Shown here piece by piece: positions 7,892 to 16,380 of a DNA stretch of 36,733 nucleotides. Both the position numbers and the translations under genes were made by a program. Location of the stretch: contig CALCHE010000048.1 of NCBI GenBank assembly GCA_937901145.1, positions 1 to 36,733 of the forward strand, given 5' to 3'. How positions within the stretch are numbered: the stretch's first letter is position 1; each line of letters opens with the position of its first letter. The stretch comes from an uncultured Clostridia bacterium (GTDB lineage Bacteria > Bacillota > Clostridia > Oscillospirales > Acutalibacteraceae). Under the pieces are notes generated by a model that saw only the letters and a list, made by a program, of their open reading frames with translations, was not told where the DNA came from and searched no databases.

Positions 7892-9181
7892 ATGTAGGTT
7901 TCCGTTGGCGGGTCCGTCGATAACTCTGCCGCTTTTTGTAAATCTTGATCCGTGACAGGGACAGTCCCAGCTGTGCTCAGCTTTATTGTATCTCAGTGAA
8001 CAGCCGAGATGAGGACAACGCTTCGCTGTGGGGTATAAATATCCTATAAGACTTTCAGCACCGTTGAGGAAAATCTGCGGAGTAAGCATGCTGCGTGAGG
8101 GTGAAAAGATTTCTGCATAAGGGTTAATCTTATCTGAAAGTATGTCGGAGAGGATAAGTGCACCTGACATTGCACCTGTCATACCCCATTTGTTAAAGCC
8201 GGTGAGAGTGTAGAGATTATGAGTGCTTTTCGAGTAAGAGCCGATGTAGGGCATGGAGTCGAGGCTCATACAGTCCTGTGCTGCCCAATGAAATTTCTCA
8301 TGTGCATGGGGATAAAAAGCTTTTGCTTTCTGGCGGAGTTCGGTGTAATTGCCGCCTTTTTTACCTGTTCTGTGGTCGCCTCCTCCGAGAAGAAGGAGAT
8401 TTCTGTAGGTGCGGAATGAGAGTCCGTTTTCTTTTTCGTCGAGATACATTCCGTCGATTTCACTTCCGTTTTCCAAGGCGATAACATAAGAGCGGTGCTG
8501 ATAAAGCTTCAGGGAGTAAAGCCCGTGTTTATTGATGAAAGGGAAGTGAGTGGCGACGATGACATTTTCTGCTTTTACGGAGCCTGTTTCGGTAACGGCA
8601 GTGTTTCCCTTCATTTCGATAACACGGCTGTTTTCGTATATATTGAGGTCTTTTACTATATGTGAGGCAAAAAGCAGAGGGTGGAACTGTGCCTGACCTT
8701 CGGTTTTTACTGCGCCTACGGTGTTAAACGGAAGTTTGGGTGTTTCTGCGAAGGCACCGTCTGCTCCGATTATGCGCAGAGCATTCAGCTCATCCTCGAT
8801 TTTCTGACGGCTGTCGGTGGAGTAAATGTAGTTATCCTTTAGTTCAAAGTCGCACTTTATATCTTTCGAAAACTTTTTATATTTTTCCAGAGCCAGACGG
8901 TTGATTTCATAATAGGCTTTAGCCGTTTCGACTCCTTTTTTTATAAGGTCGGAATAAATCAGTCCGTGCTGAAAAGTTATTTTTGCTGTGGTGTTACCCG
9001 TGGTACCGCTACAGACTTTCCCACTTTCCAGGATAACAGAGGAAATGCCTTTTTCTTTGAGGAGATAAGAAGTAAGAATGCCTGACATACCTGCACCGAT
9101 GATGAGTACATCGGTTTTTATGTTTTCTATCAGCTTCGGGAAAGAGGGCAGTGTGGATGTTTCATGCCATAGAGAGGACAT
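7889..9181 (-). CDS. FAD-dependent oxidoreductase with C-terminal Rieske [2Fe-2S] domain
   Basis: The N-terminal DAO-type FAD domain has the dinucleotide fold VLIIGAGMSG (about residues 25-34), then KVCSGTTGNTTAKIT. The C-terminus is a Rieske domain with CPHLGC and CPCHGS, giving the Cys-X-His and Cys-X2-His ligands. The combination matches B. subtilis YhfW-type proteins. These probably oxidise an amine or amino acid and pass electrons through FAD and the iron-sulfur centre; the substrate is unknown. The proline symporter next door (convergent) makes an amino-acid link tempting but unproven. The start at 9181 is preferred because GAGGTG lies 5-6 nt before it; the longer frame from 9199 would contain that site. 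Length 430 aa. Confidence 0.88.
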   Translation of the reverse strand: MSSLWHETSTLPSFPKLIENIKTDVLIIGAGMSGILTSYLLKEKGISSVILESGKVCSGTTGNTTAKITFQHGLIYSDLIKKGVETAKAYYEINRLALEKYKKFSKDIKCDFELKDNYIYSTDSRQKIEDELNALRIIGADGAFAETPKLPFNTVGAVKTEGQAQFHPLLFASHIVKDLNIYENSRVIEMKGNTAVTETGSVKAENVIVATHFPFINKHGLYSLKLYQHRSYVIALENGSEIDGMYLDEKENGLSFRTYRNLLLLGGGDHRTGKKGGNYTELRQKAKAFYPHAHEKFHWAAQDCMSLDSMPYIGSYSKSTHNLYTLTGFNKWGMTGAMSGALILSDILSDKINPYAEIFSPSRSMLTPQIFLNGAESLIGYLYPTAKRCPHLGCSLRYNKAEHSWDCPCHGSRFTKSGRVIDGPANGNLH

Positions 9182-9239
9182 ATATTCACCTCGGAACATA
9201 ATTTTTTATAGGTTCTGTATTTTTAAAGAGAATATACGG

Positions 9240-9270
9240 ATAAAAAATAAAGCTCTCACGATGAGAGCCT
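9240..9270 (-). terminator. Rho-independent terminator of the MATE gene
   Basis: On the minus strand the hairpin GCTCTCATCGTGAGAGC (9268-9252) is followed by TTTATTTTTT. It lies 20 nt past the MATE stop codon. A very similar hairpin occurs at 34207-34223 on the plus strand. Confidence 0.85.
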
Positions 9271-9290
9271 TATTTGTTAATTAAAATGTT

Positions 9291-10652
9291 TTATACCTCG
9301 GAAGAAATCGGCTTGATAATTTTCTTATATACGTAAGCAAAGCATATAAGAGTGACAGTCAGGGACATAACCTCTGCTATGGGGAAGGCATACCATACGT
9401 TGTTGAGCACGCCTGTTTTTGAGAGGAGATATGCAGCAGGAAGAAGTACCACTATCTGACGGCAGAATGAGATAATCATTGAGAAATAGCTTTTGCCGAG
9501 TGCCTGGAAAGCAGAGCCGAGATTAATGCACACACCCGCCAGAATGAAGCTGGTGCTGATGATTCTCAATGCCGGTACACCTAAATCCATCATTTCCTCC
9601 TTTGCTTCAAAGAGGCGGAGCATCTGCTCGGGCATAAGCCACATAAGAAGCATACCTAAGGCCATAATCGACACGGCGATTATGCAGCTGAAGCGGAGAC
9701 ATTCGGTGATTCTCTCTTTTTTCTTGGCTCCGTAATTGTATGCGACGATGGGAATAACACCGTTATTAAGACCGAATATGGGCATAAATATGAAGGACTG
9801 GAGCTTGAAATAAACTCCGAAAACTGCGGCAGCTGTGGTAGTAAAGCTGAGAAGAATTTTGTTGAGCAGGAATGTCATAAGAGAGCCTATACCTACCATA
9901 AGAACTGAAGGAATGCCGATTTTGTAAATATCAAGGATAATTCTGAAGTCGGGGCGGAAATTTGAAAATTTAAGTCTTATTTCTTTGTTGGCAGTTTCAT
10001 TTATAATGATTCCCGCAATAAAAGCTACGGTCTGACCGATAACTGTTGCCACAGCGGCACCTTTGGCTTCCATACGGGGAAAGGGACCGATACCGAGAAT
10101 GAACAGGGGGTCAAGAATTATGTTTGTGATGGCACCTGCCAGCTGAGTTGCCATGGAGAGAGTGGTTTTACCTGTGGCCTGCATCAGTCTTTCCATCATT
10201 ACCTGGCCGAAAAGACCGACAGAAAAGGTGCATACAACAGAGAGATAATCCACACCGTAATTGTATATTGCACTGCCTTTTTCTACCTGTGAGGCGAAGA
10301 AAAGCTTGGTGCCGAAAAGACCGAAAAGAGCGAAAAGAATGAAGCTGAACATTGCCAGAAGCACACCCTGTGCGGCGATTTTATTTGCCTTTTCGAAGTT
10401 CTTTTCACCTAAGCTTCTGGAAAGAAGAGCGTTTACACCGACACCTGTACCTGTGGCAAGACCTATCATAAGGTTCTGTGCAGGGAAGGCAAGGGAAACG
10501 GCAGTGAGTGCATCTTCGCATACCTGTGAAACGAAAATACTGTCCACTACATTGTAAAGTGCCTGTACGAGCATCGACACCATCATAGGAAGGGACATGG
10601 TGATAACAAGTTTTTTTACGGACATAACGCCCATTTTGTTTTCTTTGTTCAT
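9291..10652 (-). CDS. MATE family efflux transporter
   Basis: The 453-residue protein has 12 predicted hydrophobic helices in two similar halves, as expected for multi-antimicrobial/toxin extrusion exporters of the NorM/DinF superfamily. The first helix region (MSLPMMVSMLVQALYNVVDS) and the AFPAQNLMIGLATGTGVGVN segment are characteristic. These transporters use H+ or Na+ gradients to export cationic drugs or metabolites; the substrate here is unknown. The ribosome binding site is GGAGGT before the ATG at 10652. An extended -10 box (TGC followed by TATAAT on the minus strand, -10 at 10691-10686) lies about 35 nt upstream. It is monocistronic, with its own terminator. Confidence 0.93.
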   Translation of the reverse strand: MNKENKMGVMSVKKLVITMSLPMMVSMLVQALYNVVDSIFVSQVCEDALTAVSLAFPAQNLMIGLATGTGVGVNALLSRSLGEKNFEKANKIAAQGVLLAMFSFILFALFGLFGTKLFFASQVEKGSAIYNYGVDYLSVVCTFSVGLFGQVMMERLMQATGKTTLSMATQLAGAITNIILDPLFILGIGPFPRMEAKGAAVATVIGQTVAFIAGIIINETANKEIRLKFSNFRPDFRIILDIYKIGIPSVLMVGIGSLMTFLLNKILLSFTTTAAAVFGVYFKLQSFIFMPIFGLNNGVIPIVAYNYGAKKKERITECLRFSCIIAVSIMALGMLLMWLMPEQMLRLFEAKEEMMDLGVPALRIISTSFILAGVCINLGSAFQALGKSYFSMIISFCRQIVVLLPAAYLLSKTGVLNNVWYAFPIAEVMSLTVTLICFAYVYKKIIKPISSEV

Positions 10653-10880
10653 TTTAACCTCCGTTATTTTATGTAATACCCGTTAATTATAGCACTTTTT
10701 ATGATTTATTTCCATAGCCTTGAGAAAATTTATTGTTTAATTTGTATGTAAGATAATTTATATTTTTGGTTAATTTGCTGTGGCGAGCCGTTGAAATTAA
10801 CAAAAAATATCCGCTTTAATTTGTGACAGTTTACAAAATAGTTTTTAAGGTTTATTTATCTTTTATTTTAAGAAGGAGTA

Positions 10881-10889
10881 TGGTATAAT
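10881..10889 (+). promoter_or_regulatory. Extended -10 promoter of the metallophosphatase gene
   Basis: TGGTATAAT (10881-10889) is an extended -10 element. The -35 position (TTTTAT at 10861-10866) is weak, as often seen with extended -10 promoters. The rest of the 273-nt gap (10653-10925) is AT-rich and I see no other structured element apart from the divergent MATE promoter. Confidence 0.6.
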
Positions 10890-10925
10890 TTCACTCGTAA
10901 AAGCTACTCTCGGAGGTATTGTTTT

Positions 10926-13900
10926 ATGAAAAATTTTAAAAGGATTATTGCGGTTATCCTTACACTGGCTATGTTATTTTCAGTTATAGGTACTGTAGCT
11001 TATGCTGAAAGCAGTAAGGTGAAAAGTGAAATCAATTTCGCTATTCTTTCTGATCCTCACTATTATCCCGAATCTCTTACGGGTAATAACTGCGAGGAAT
11101 ACAGAGAGTTCTGCTCTTATAACACAAAGATGTATTCTCAGTCGGACGCTATGGTCAAGACTGCCCTCGACACTATGCTCATAAGAAATCCGAAGCTTAA
11201 GTATGTTCTTGTTCCCGGTGATCTTACCAAGGACGGTGAGCTGGAAGGTCACAGAGCTATAGCTGAGCTTTTCAGAGAATATGAGGAAAAATACGGACTT
11301 GAATTTTTGGTTACTACAGGTAATCATGATATAAATCAGGCGAATTCCTCTACCTTTGAAAACGGTAAGGAAGAGTTTACACAAACAGCTACGGCTGATG
11401 ATTTCCGTGAAATTTATGCGGATTTCGGTTATGATCTTGCTTTCGCAGAGTATGCTTCAAAGGGTGATAACGTAAGAGGTCAGCTTTCTTATGCGGCGGA
11501 CTTACAGGACAGTGAGGGTAATGAAACCTTCAGACTTATTTCCGTAGACAGCTGTATTTATTCTTTTGATGAGCCGTCTAAGGGCACACAGGGCGAAATT
11601 ACCGAAGATACTCTGATGTGGATAAAGGCTCTTACTGATGAAGCATACGCAGAGGGTAAAACACCTCTCATCATGATGCATCACAGTATAGCACCTCATA
11701 TGAATCTGGAAATTTCTCTTTTCCAGCCTTTCCTTCTTAACGATTATCTCAATGTAGCTGAGACACTGGCCTCCTGGGGCATAGATTATGTGTTTACAGG
11801 ACATCTTCACACAAATGATATAGCTTCCGTGGTCAATGATGACGGACAGGTTATTTATGATATTGAAACCTCTTCTGTTTCTGATTTTCCCTGTACATAT
11901 CGTGAGGTGGAAATAAAAGCATATGCTGACGGCAGAAATGAGCTTAAGGCTGATACGGTTGATTTCGATGCGGAGGTTCCCTTCGTATGGGACGGAAAAA
12001 CCTATGAAAAGGGTACATATAAATATTCTTCCTTCTCTGAGTATACCTGCGGCTCCGAAAGTATGGGCGGTGAGCTTTCAGGTACAGGTTATGTTATGCG
12101 CTTTATAAGAGGTGGTCTCTCTGACGGTATTCTCGAGGATGTAAGAGATAAAGGAAGTATAGAAGCTTACCTGAAGGATCTGGGAATCGACATAGAAAAA
12201 ATACTTTTCGATTTTCTTTCTCCTTATATAGGTGACGGTATAAAGATAGGCAATATAAAGGTGTTCGGCACTGATAATCTGATGTGGTTCATAAACGACC
12301 TTTTAGATCAGGTTTATGACCTTTATGTAAAGGATGACAGTGAACTCATCGCACTTTGTGAGTCTATTATTGATGAATTTTTATCAATAGAGGTTTCTCA
12401 GTATCCCTGTGTTAATTTTATGGATACCTACGGCTTCGGTGATGCGGGTAAGCCGGGAACACTGGGTGATCTGCTGCTCTCAGTAGTATGCTACTGGTAC
12501 GACGGTAACGAGGATATTTCTGAGGATAAATTTTTAAATGATGCGATCAGAAACTTCGACAGCGGAAATCTGGCAAATACTGTTTTCAATACACTGGTAG
12601 ACCTTCTTTTACATACTCTTATCGAGGATAATATTCTCGGTAAAATAGAAATCAGAACCTATAAGCTTCTTTCTGATAAGGAGCTTATGGATAAAATGGG
12701 TAAGGGCATCAATTATCTGATTAAAACAGTTCTTAAAAACGATGCTACCTATATGAATCTTATTGATTGCATTTTCTCTCTCGGTGTGCTCCCCTATGAA
12801 AGCATATACGATATTCTGGATAAAGAGCTGATACAGAAATATCTTACACAGAGTCAGCTTGAGTCTGTCGGTATAGTTATCGCAGATATTTTAACTGACC
12901 TGACTATCGATGAGGATCCTGTTTTTATGGGTGACTCAGGGGCAGTTTTGGTCAACGAGGATAAAGAGGTAGAGGTAACGAGAGAAAACTACCGTCTTCC
13001 CACAGCTGTAACCGTTACTATGGGTGAGGATAGCGGTAAAGAAGCATATATTTCCTGGTATTCCAAAGCTTCTCTCAGCGGTGATATAGAGATTTACCGC
13101 GCAGACAGCGAGCCTGCTTTTACCGGTGAAAAGAATTCTCCCGACGGCTTTACCGTAGAGACTGAAACGGAGACAGTAAACCGTTCTTATCCAGGTATTG
13201 ATCTGGGCATTATAGGATTCTTCCCCTATAACTTTGAAATTAACAGACACACAGCTGTTCTCAGAAATCTCGAGCCCGGTGTTACATATTATTTCCGTGT
13301 AGGAGATGCTGAAAGAGACTGGTGGAGTCAGACAGGTACCGTAACTACTGCTGACGGTGGCAAGGATGTAACTTTCCTTCATCTCGCTGATCCTCAGGCA
13401 CAGAATGAAAGACAGTATGTAAGAGCCTGGCAGAAGGTGCTTTCTGCCGCTACTGAGCTTTACGATGAGGATTTCATCATAAATACAGGTGATATAGTAG
13501 ACCACGGAGATAACGCCAGACAGTGGTCATGGGCGCTTGACACAGGCTCTGAATATCTTATGAATACCTTTATGATGCCTGCTACAGGTAATCACGAGGG
13601 GATGGGCACAAATGCTACCGCAAACTATTTTGTCCTGCCGAATCTTCCCGAGCAGGATGCAAGCAAGGGCGTTTACTATTCATTTGATTATAACAATGTT
13701 CACTTTGCAGTTCTCAATACGGAAGACCTTGATGAAAATGAAGGCCTTACCGACAAACAGCTGAACTGGCTCAGAAAAGATATGCAGTCAAGTGATGCAC
13801 AGTGGAAGTTTGTTATGCTTCATAAGGCTCCTTATTCACAGGGTTCACATTACAAGGATGCCGATGTATGTGAAATCCGTGACCAGCTGAAAAAGCTGAT

Positions 13901-14414
13901 GCCCGAGCTTGATATCGATATGGTATTCCAGGGCCACGACCATGTTTATATGCGTACAGGCTCACTTGCTAATAACCGTCATACTGCTTATGACAAGACA
14001 TATCTTAACTATAAAGGTGATATTTACAGAACTCAGGTTCTTCCCGAAGGTACAACATATGTAATTTCTGGTACTTCGGGTGTAAAAACCTACATACAGA
14101 ATGATGAAAGTAAAACTGACAGATATTTTCCGCGTGCAGAAAAAATTCTTTCTGTGGATGCACCTATGTTCTCGGCAGTGGAAATCGTCGACGGTGTTCT
14201 TTATTTCAATGCTTACTCCGTAACCGATGACGGTGCTGAAAGCGTAGATCGTTTCGCTATTCAGAAGGATGTCACACAGGGTGTAGTAGAGGAAGGATAC
14301 ACCGCTGATGACGATGTACCTCAGAGAAGTCCTATCTTCGAATTCCTGGCTGTGCTTAAAGATGTTATTGAAAAGATTATCACAGTTTTAAAGAAAGTTC
14401 TTCCTTTAAATTAA
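10926..14414 (+). CDS. Secreted protein with two metallophosphoesterase domains
   Basis: A signal peptide (cleavage near AYA at 27-28) precedes a first calcineurin-like phosphoesterase domain with its metal motifs in order: DPH at ~41, GDLTKDGE at ~98, GNHD at ~132, MMHHS at ~249 and GHLH at ~292. A ~350-residue linker region of unknown fold follows. A purple-acid-phosphatase-type Ig/FnIII-like domain (~692-810) then leads into a second phosphoesterase domain with DPQ at ~820, GDIVDHGD at ~854, GNHE at ~887, LHKAPY at ~964 and GHDH at ~1001. The first motif of domain 2 has Gln where domain 1 has His. The C-terminus ends in a short amphipathic helix with no obvious wall anchor. Such exported enzymes release phosphate from organic phosphoesters. 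The gene has its own promoter and terminator. Confidence 0.88.
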   Translation: MKNFKRIIAVILTLAMLFSVIGTVAYAESSKVKSEINFAILSDPHYYPESLTGNNCEEYREFCSYNTKMYSQSDAMVKTALDTMLIRNPKLKYVLVPGDLTKDGELEGHRAIAELFREYEEKYGLEFLVTTGNHDINQANSSTFENGKEEFTQTATADDFREIYADFGYDLAFAEYASKGDNVRGQLSYAADLQDSEGNETFRLISVDSCIYSFDEPSKGTQGEITEDTLMWIKALTDEAYAEGKTPLIMMHHSIAPHMNLEISLFQPFLLNDYLNVAETLASWGIDYVFTGHLHTNDIASVVNDDGQVIYDIETSSVSDFPCTYREVEIKAYADGRNELKADTVDFDAEVPFVWDGKTYEKGTYKYSSFSEYTCGSESMGGELSGTGYVMRFIRGGLSDGILEDVRDKGSIEAYLKDLGIDIEKILFDFLSPYIGDGIKIGNIKVFGTDNLMWFINDLLDQVYDLYVKDDSELIALCESIIDEFLSIEVSQYPCVNFMDTYGFGDAGKPGTLGDLLLSVVCYWYDGNEDISEDKFLNDAIRNFDSGNLANTVFNTLVDLLLHTLIEDNILGKIEIRTYKLLSDKELMDKMGKGINYLIKTVLKNDATYMNLIDCIFSLGVLPYESIYDILDKELIQKYLTQSQLESVGIVIADILTDLTIDEDPVFMGDSGAVLVNEDKEVEVTRENYRLPTAVTVTMGEDSGKEAYISWYSKASLSGDIEIYRADSEPAFTGEKNSPDGFTVETETETVNRSYPGIDLGIIGFFPYNFEINRHTAVLRNLEPGVTYYFRVGDAERDWWSQTGTVTTADGGKDVTFLHLADPQAQNERQYVRAWQKVLSAATELYDEDFIINTGDIVDHGDNARQWSWALDTGSEYLMNTFMMPATGNHEGMGTNATANYFVLPNLPEQDASKGVYYSFDYNNVHFAVLNTEDLDENEGLTDKQLNWLRKDMQSSDAQWKFVMLHKAPYSQGSHYKDADVCEIRDQLKKLMPELDIDMVFQGHDHVYMRTGSLANNRHTAYDKTYLNYKGDIYRTQVLPEGTTYVISGTSGVKTYIQNDESKTDRYFPRAEKILSVDAPMFSAVEIVDGVLYFNAYSVTDDGAESVDRFAIQKDVTQGVVEEGYTADDDVPQRSPIFEFLAVLKDVIEKIITVLKKVLPLN

Positions 14415-14427
14415 AAACTGAAAAGCT

Positions 14428-14461
14428 TCACCCGATGCATAATTGCGTCGGGTGATTTTTT
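14428..14461 (+). terminator. Rho-independent terminator of the metallophosphatase gene
   Basis: The stem TCACCCGATGC pairs with GCGTCGGGTGA (one wobble) around a 6-nt loop and is followed by TTTTTT. Confidence 0.9.
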
Positions 14462-14470
14462 GACGTTTGT

Positions 14471-14579
14471 GTAGTGGTACAGGTGGGGAGCCAAGCGACC
14501 GCAGGCGGTCAACCGCAGCACCTTTTGGTGCTGCGGTTCCCTGTATACAGGGGCTTGGCTCCCCGTCTCCTTCCGCTAC
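14471..14579. repeat. Palindromic element forming a perfect four-way (cloverleaf) structure
   Basis: An outer 12-bp stem, GGGGAGCCAAGC (14485-14496) with GCTTGGCTCCCC (14553-14564), encloses three directly abutting hairpins with no unpaired base between them. These are GACCGC-AG-GCGGTC (14497-14510), a 12-bp stem with TTTT loop (14511-14538) and the palindrome CCCTGTATACAGGG (14539-14552). Outside, GTAGTGG and CCGCTAC pair again after 7-8 nt of internal loop. It lies between two genes' terminators, so it is intergenic. Its build suggests a mobile REP/MITE-like element or a structured RNA. Confidence 0.85.
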
Positions 14580-14606
14580 GTTAATTTAAAATGACAGATA
14601 TAAATA

Positions 14607-14630
14607 AAAGCCACGGATTCCGTGACTTTT
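14607..14630 (-). terminator. Terminator of the peptide-binding lipoprotein gene
   Basis: On the minus strand AAAAGTCACGG-AAT-CCGTGGCTTTT forms a hairpin followed by ATTTAT. It lies just past the stop codon of the minus-strand gene. Confidence 0.75.
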
Positions 14631-14637
14631 AAATGCA

Positions 14638-16266
14638 TTATTCTTTTGTTGTGTTTTTGAAATATAATATTTCGCCGCTGATGTTATGGACTACTCCGTT
14701 TAATTTTTTGCCCAGACCGTAATAGTCTGTACCTTTATAAAGAGGGATTACGGCACAGGAAGAGATAAGATACTGCTCCGCTTTTTTTGCTGCAGAGGAA
14801 AGAGAGGATATTCCGTCAGCATTTTTCATCTGTGCTACGATGGAATCGTAATCTTTGTCTCCGAAAGAAATGAAGTTTTCTTTTGAAGAGGTGGTGAAGG
14901 AACTTAAAATATTATATGCACTGTTTCCTGTGAAATCCAGGTCGGTGAGTGCTATCTGGAAGTCACCCTTGCGTACACGCTCCTTCAGAGTGACCTCATC
15001 GGTAGCTTCGGCATAAACAGTGAAGGAAACACCTAAGATTGACTGCCAGGACTGCATAAGAGTTCTTACTGTGTTTTCGTTTTCTGTTGAGCAGAGAACG
15101 GTTACCTCTACACCGCTTTTTTCTTCTTCTTCGAGACCTTTTTTGAACACTGTCAGAGGACTGGCGTTATAGTATCTGTCTGTCTGCTGTCTGTATTCAC
15201 TGAATTTTACAGTTCCTGTCAGGAAGGAGTCGGGAATAAGACCTGTGGCATCACATTCACCTAAGGCGTTTTCTATCACGGAATAGTCGAAGGAGGAAAC
15301 GATGCCTTTTCTTATGTTCTCATTCTTCAGATTTTCGTCTCCGCAGTTGAAAACGAGGGCTGTTACAGAGGATGAGAATGAGTTTACCGAATAGTGCTTT
15401 TTTTCTGAAAGCTCATCGGCCTGTTCTTTGGTAAGAGGGGTTACGGAGTAAGTGCTGTCCGTGAGCTTTTTCAGACGTGTAGGCTGTTCGTTATTCATAG
15501 AATAATAAACGGAAGCGGGCATAACCTCATCTGCACTGTGATATTCATCGCTTTTTCTGACGGATATAGAGACGTCATCAGCCCAGTTATTGATGTAAAA
15601 AGGACCGTTATATATGAGGTATCTGGTAGCAAGACCGTATCTTCCGCCTGTCTTTTCGAAAAATTCCTCGTTGCAGGGCATACAGTAGCTTTCGAGAAGT
15701 GTGTAAAGGAAATCAGGATCAGCCTTTGACAGAGTGATCTGCAGCGTGTAATCATCGAGAACTTTTATGCCTAAAGCCGAAGAGGGGAGAGAGCCTTTAT
15801 ATACCTTCTTTGCATTTTTTATCGAGAAAAGGCTGTCTGCACCGGGACAGATGGTTTCAGGCAAAAGAGCACGGGTGATTCCGAAAGCGAAATCTCGGGC
15901 TGTTACCCGGTGATCGAATTCTTCTTTGTAGTTTTCACCGATGATTTTGCCGGCCGCTGAAGTAACCTTCCATTTCATATCCTGACGGAGATAAAAGGTG
16001 TAAACGGTTCCTTTAGTGTTCGTTTCCCATCTTTCCGCAGCTGCGGGAATGATGTTACCGTCCTTATCGAGGGCGACAAGACCCTCAAAACAGTTCGCGA
16101 TAATATTTTTTGCACCGATGTCATAAATTATCTGTGGATCAAGATAGCGGGGGTCCTTGTCGATAGGAAAAACAAGCTGTGCGCCTGCTCCCTTATTATC
16201 TCCGCAGGAGCACAAGGAAAACAGCATCATCAGCACAAGGGATAGGCATAAAAGTTTTTTTAACAT
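14638..16266 (-). CDS. Peptide/oligopeptide ABC transporter substrate-binding lipoprotein (SBP family 5)
   Basis: The 542-residue product begins with a lipoprotein signal peptide ending in the lipobox LCSC (lipidated Cys about residue 21). It continues with family-5 extracellular solute-binding protein features: DPRYLDPQIIYDIGAKNI, LVALDKDGNIIPAAAERWE and YTFYLRQDMKW. This OppA/DppA-type family captures peptides, nickel or similar ligands at the outer membrane face and feeds an ABC permease. No permease or ATPase gene is present nearby, so this is an orphan that must share a transporter or act as a sensor. AAGGA lies about 9 nt before the ATG. It is divergent to rmuC. Confidence 0.9.
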   Translation of the reverse strand: MLKKLLCLSLVLMMLFSLCSCGDNKGAGAQLVFPIDKDPRYLDPQIIYDIGAKNIIANCFEGLVALDKDGNIIPAAAERWETNTKGTVYTFYLRQDMKWKVTSAAGKIIGENYKEEFDHRVTARDFAFGITRALLPETICPGADSLFSIKNAKKVYKGSLPSSALGIKVLDDYTLQITLSKADPDFLYTLLESYCMPCNEEFFEKTGGRYGLATRYLIYNGPFYINNWADDVSISVRKSDEYHSADEVMPASVYYSMNNEQPTRLKKLTDSTYSVTPLTKEQADELSEKKHYSVNSFSSSVTALVFNCGDENLKNENIRKGIVSSFDYSVIENALGECDATGLIPDSFLTGTVKFSEYRQQTDRYYNASPLTVFKKGLEEEEKSGVEVTVLCSTENENTVRTLMQSWQSILGVSFTVYAEATDEVTLKERVRKGDFQIALTDLDFTGNSAYNILSSFTTSSKENFISFGDKDYDSIVAQMKNADGISSLSSAAKKAEQYLISSCAVIPLYKGTDYYGLGKKLNGVVHNISGEILYFKNTTKE

Positions 16267-16334
16267 TTTTTTCAGTCCTTAATATATTAAAATAAGATAA
16301 AATTCCGAAATCGAAATAAACTTTCATTCTTTAC

Positions 16335-16343
16335 TGTTATAAT
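16335..16343 (+). promoter_or_regulatory. Extended -10 promoter of rmuC
   Basis: TGTTATAAT is an extended -10 element; no good -35 is seen. The rmuC ribosome binding site AAGGAGA follows at about 16368. Confidence 0.55.
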
Positions 16344-16380
16344 TAAGGGTATGAATATTGATCCCTAAGGAGAGTAAAAA

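Noticed and set aside
7889..9199. Longer start for the Rieske oxidoreductase at 9199
   Set aside because: The ribosome binding site GAGGTG lies inside that extension and fits the ATG at 9181.
12936..13505. 189-codon ORF antisense to the metallophosphatase gene
   Set aside because: It lies wholly opposite a well-supported gene with conserved motifs and shows no recognisable domain; a reading-frame shadow.
14485..14564. Four-way palindrome considered as a tRNA or a simple terminator
   Set aside because: It has no conserved tRNA bases such as a GTTCRA T-loop and no T-run; both adjoining genes have separate terminators.
14638..16266. Peptide ABC transporter operon
   Set aside because: Only the binding lipoprotein is present; no permease or ATPase gene is adjacent on either side.
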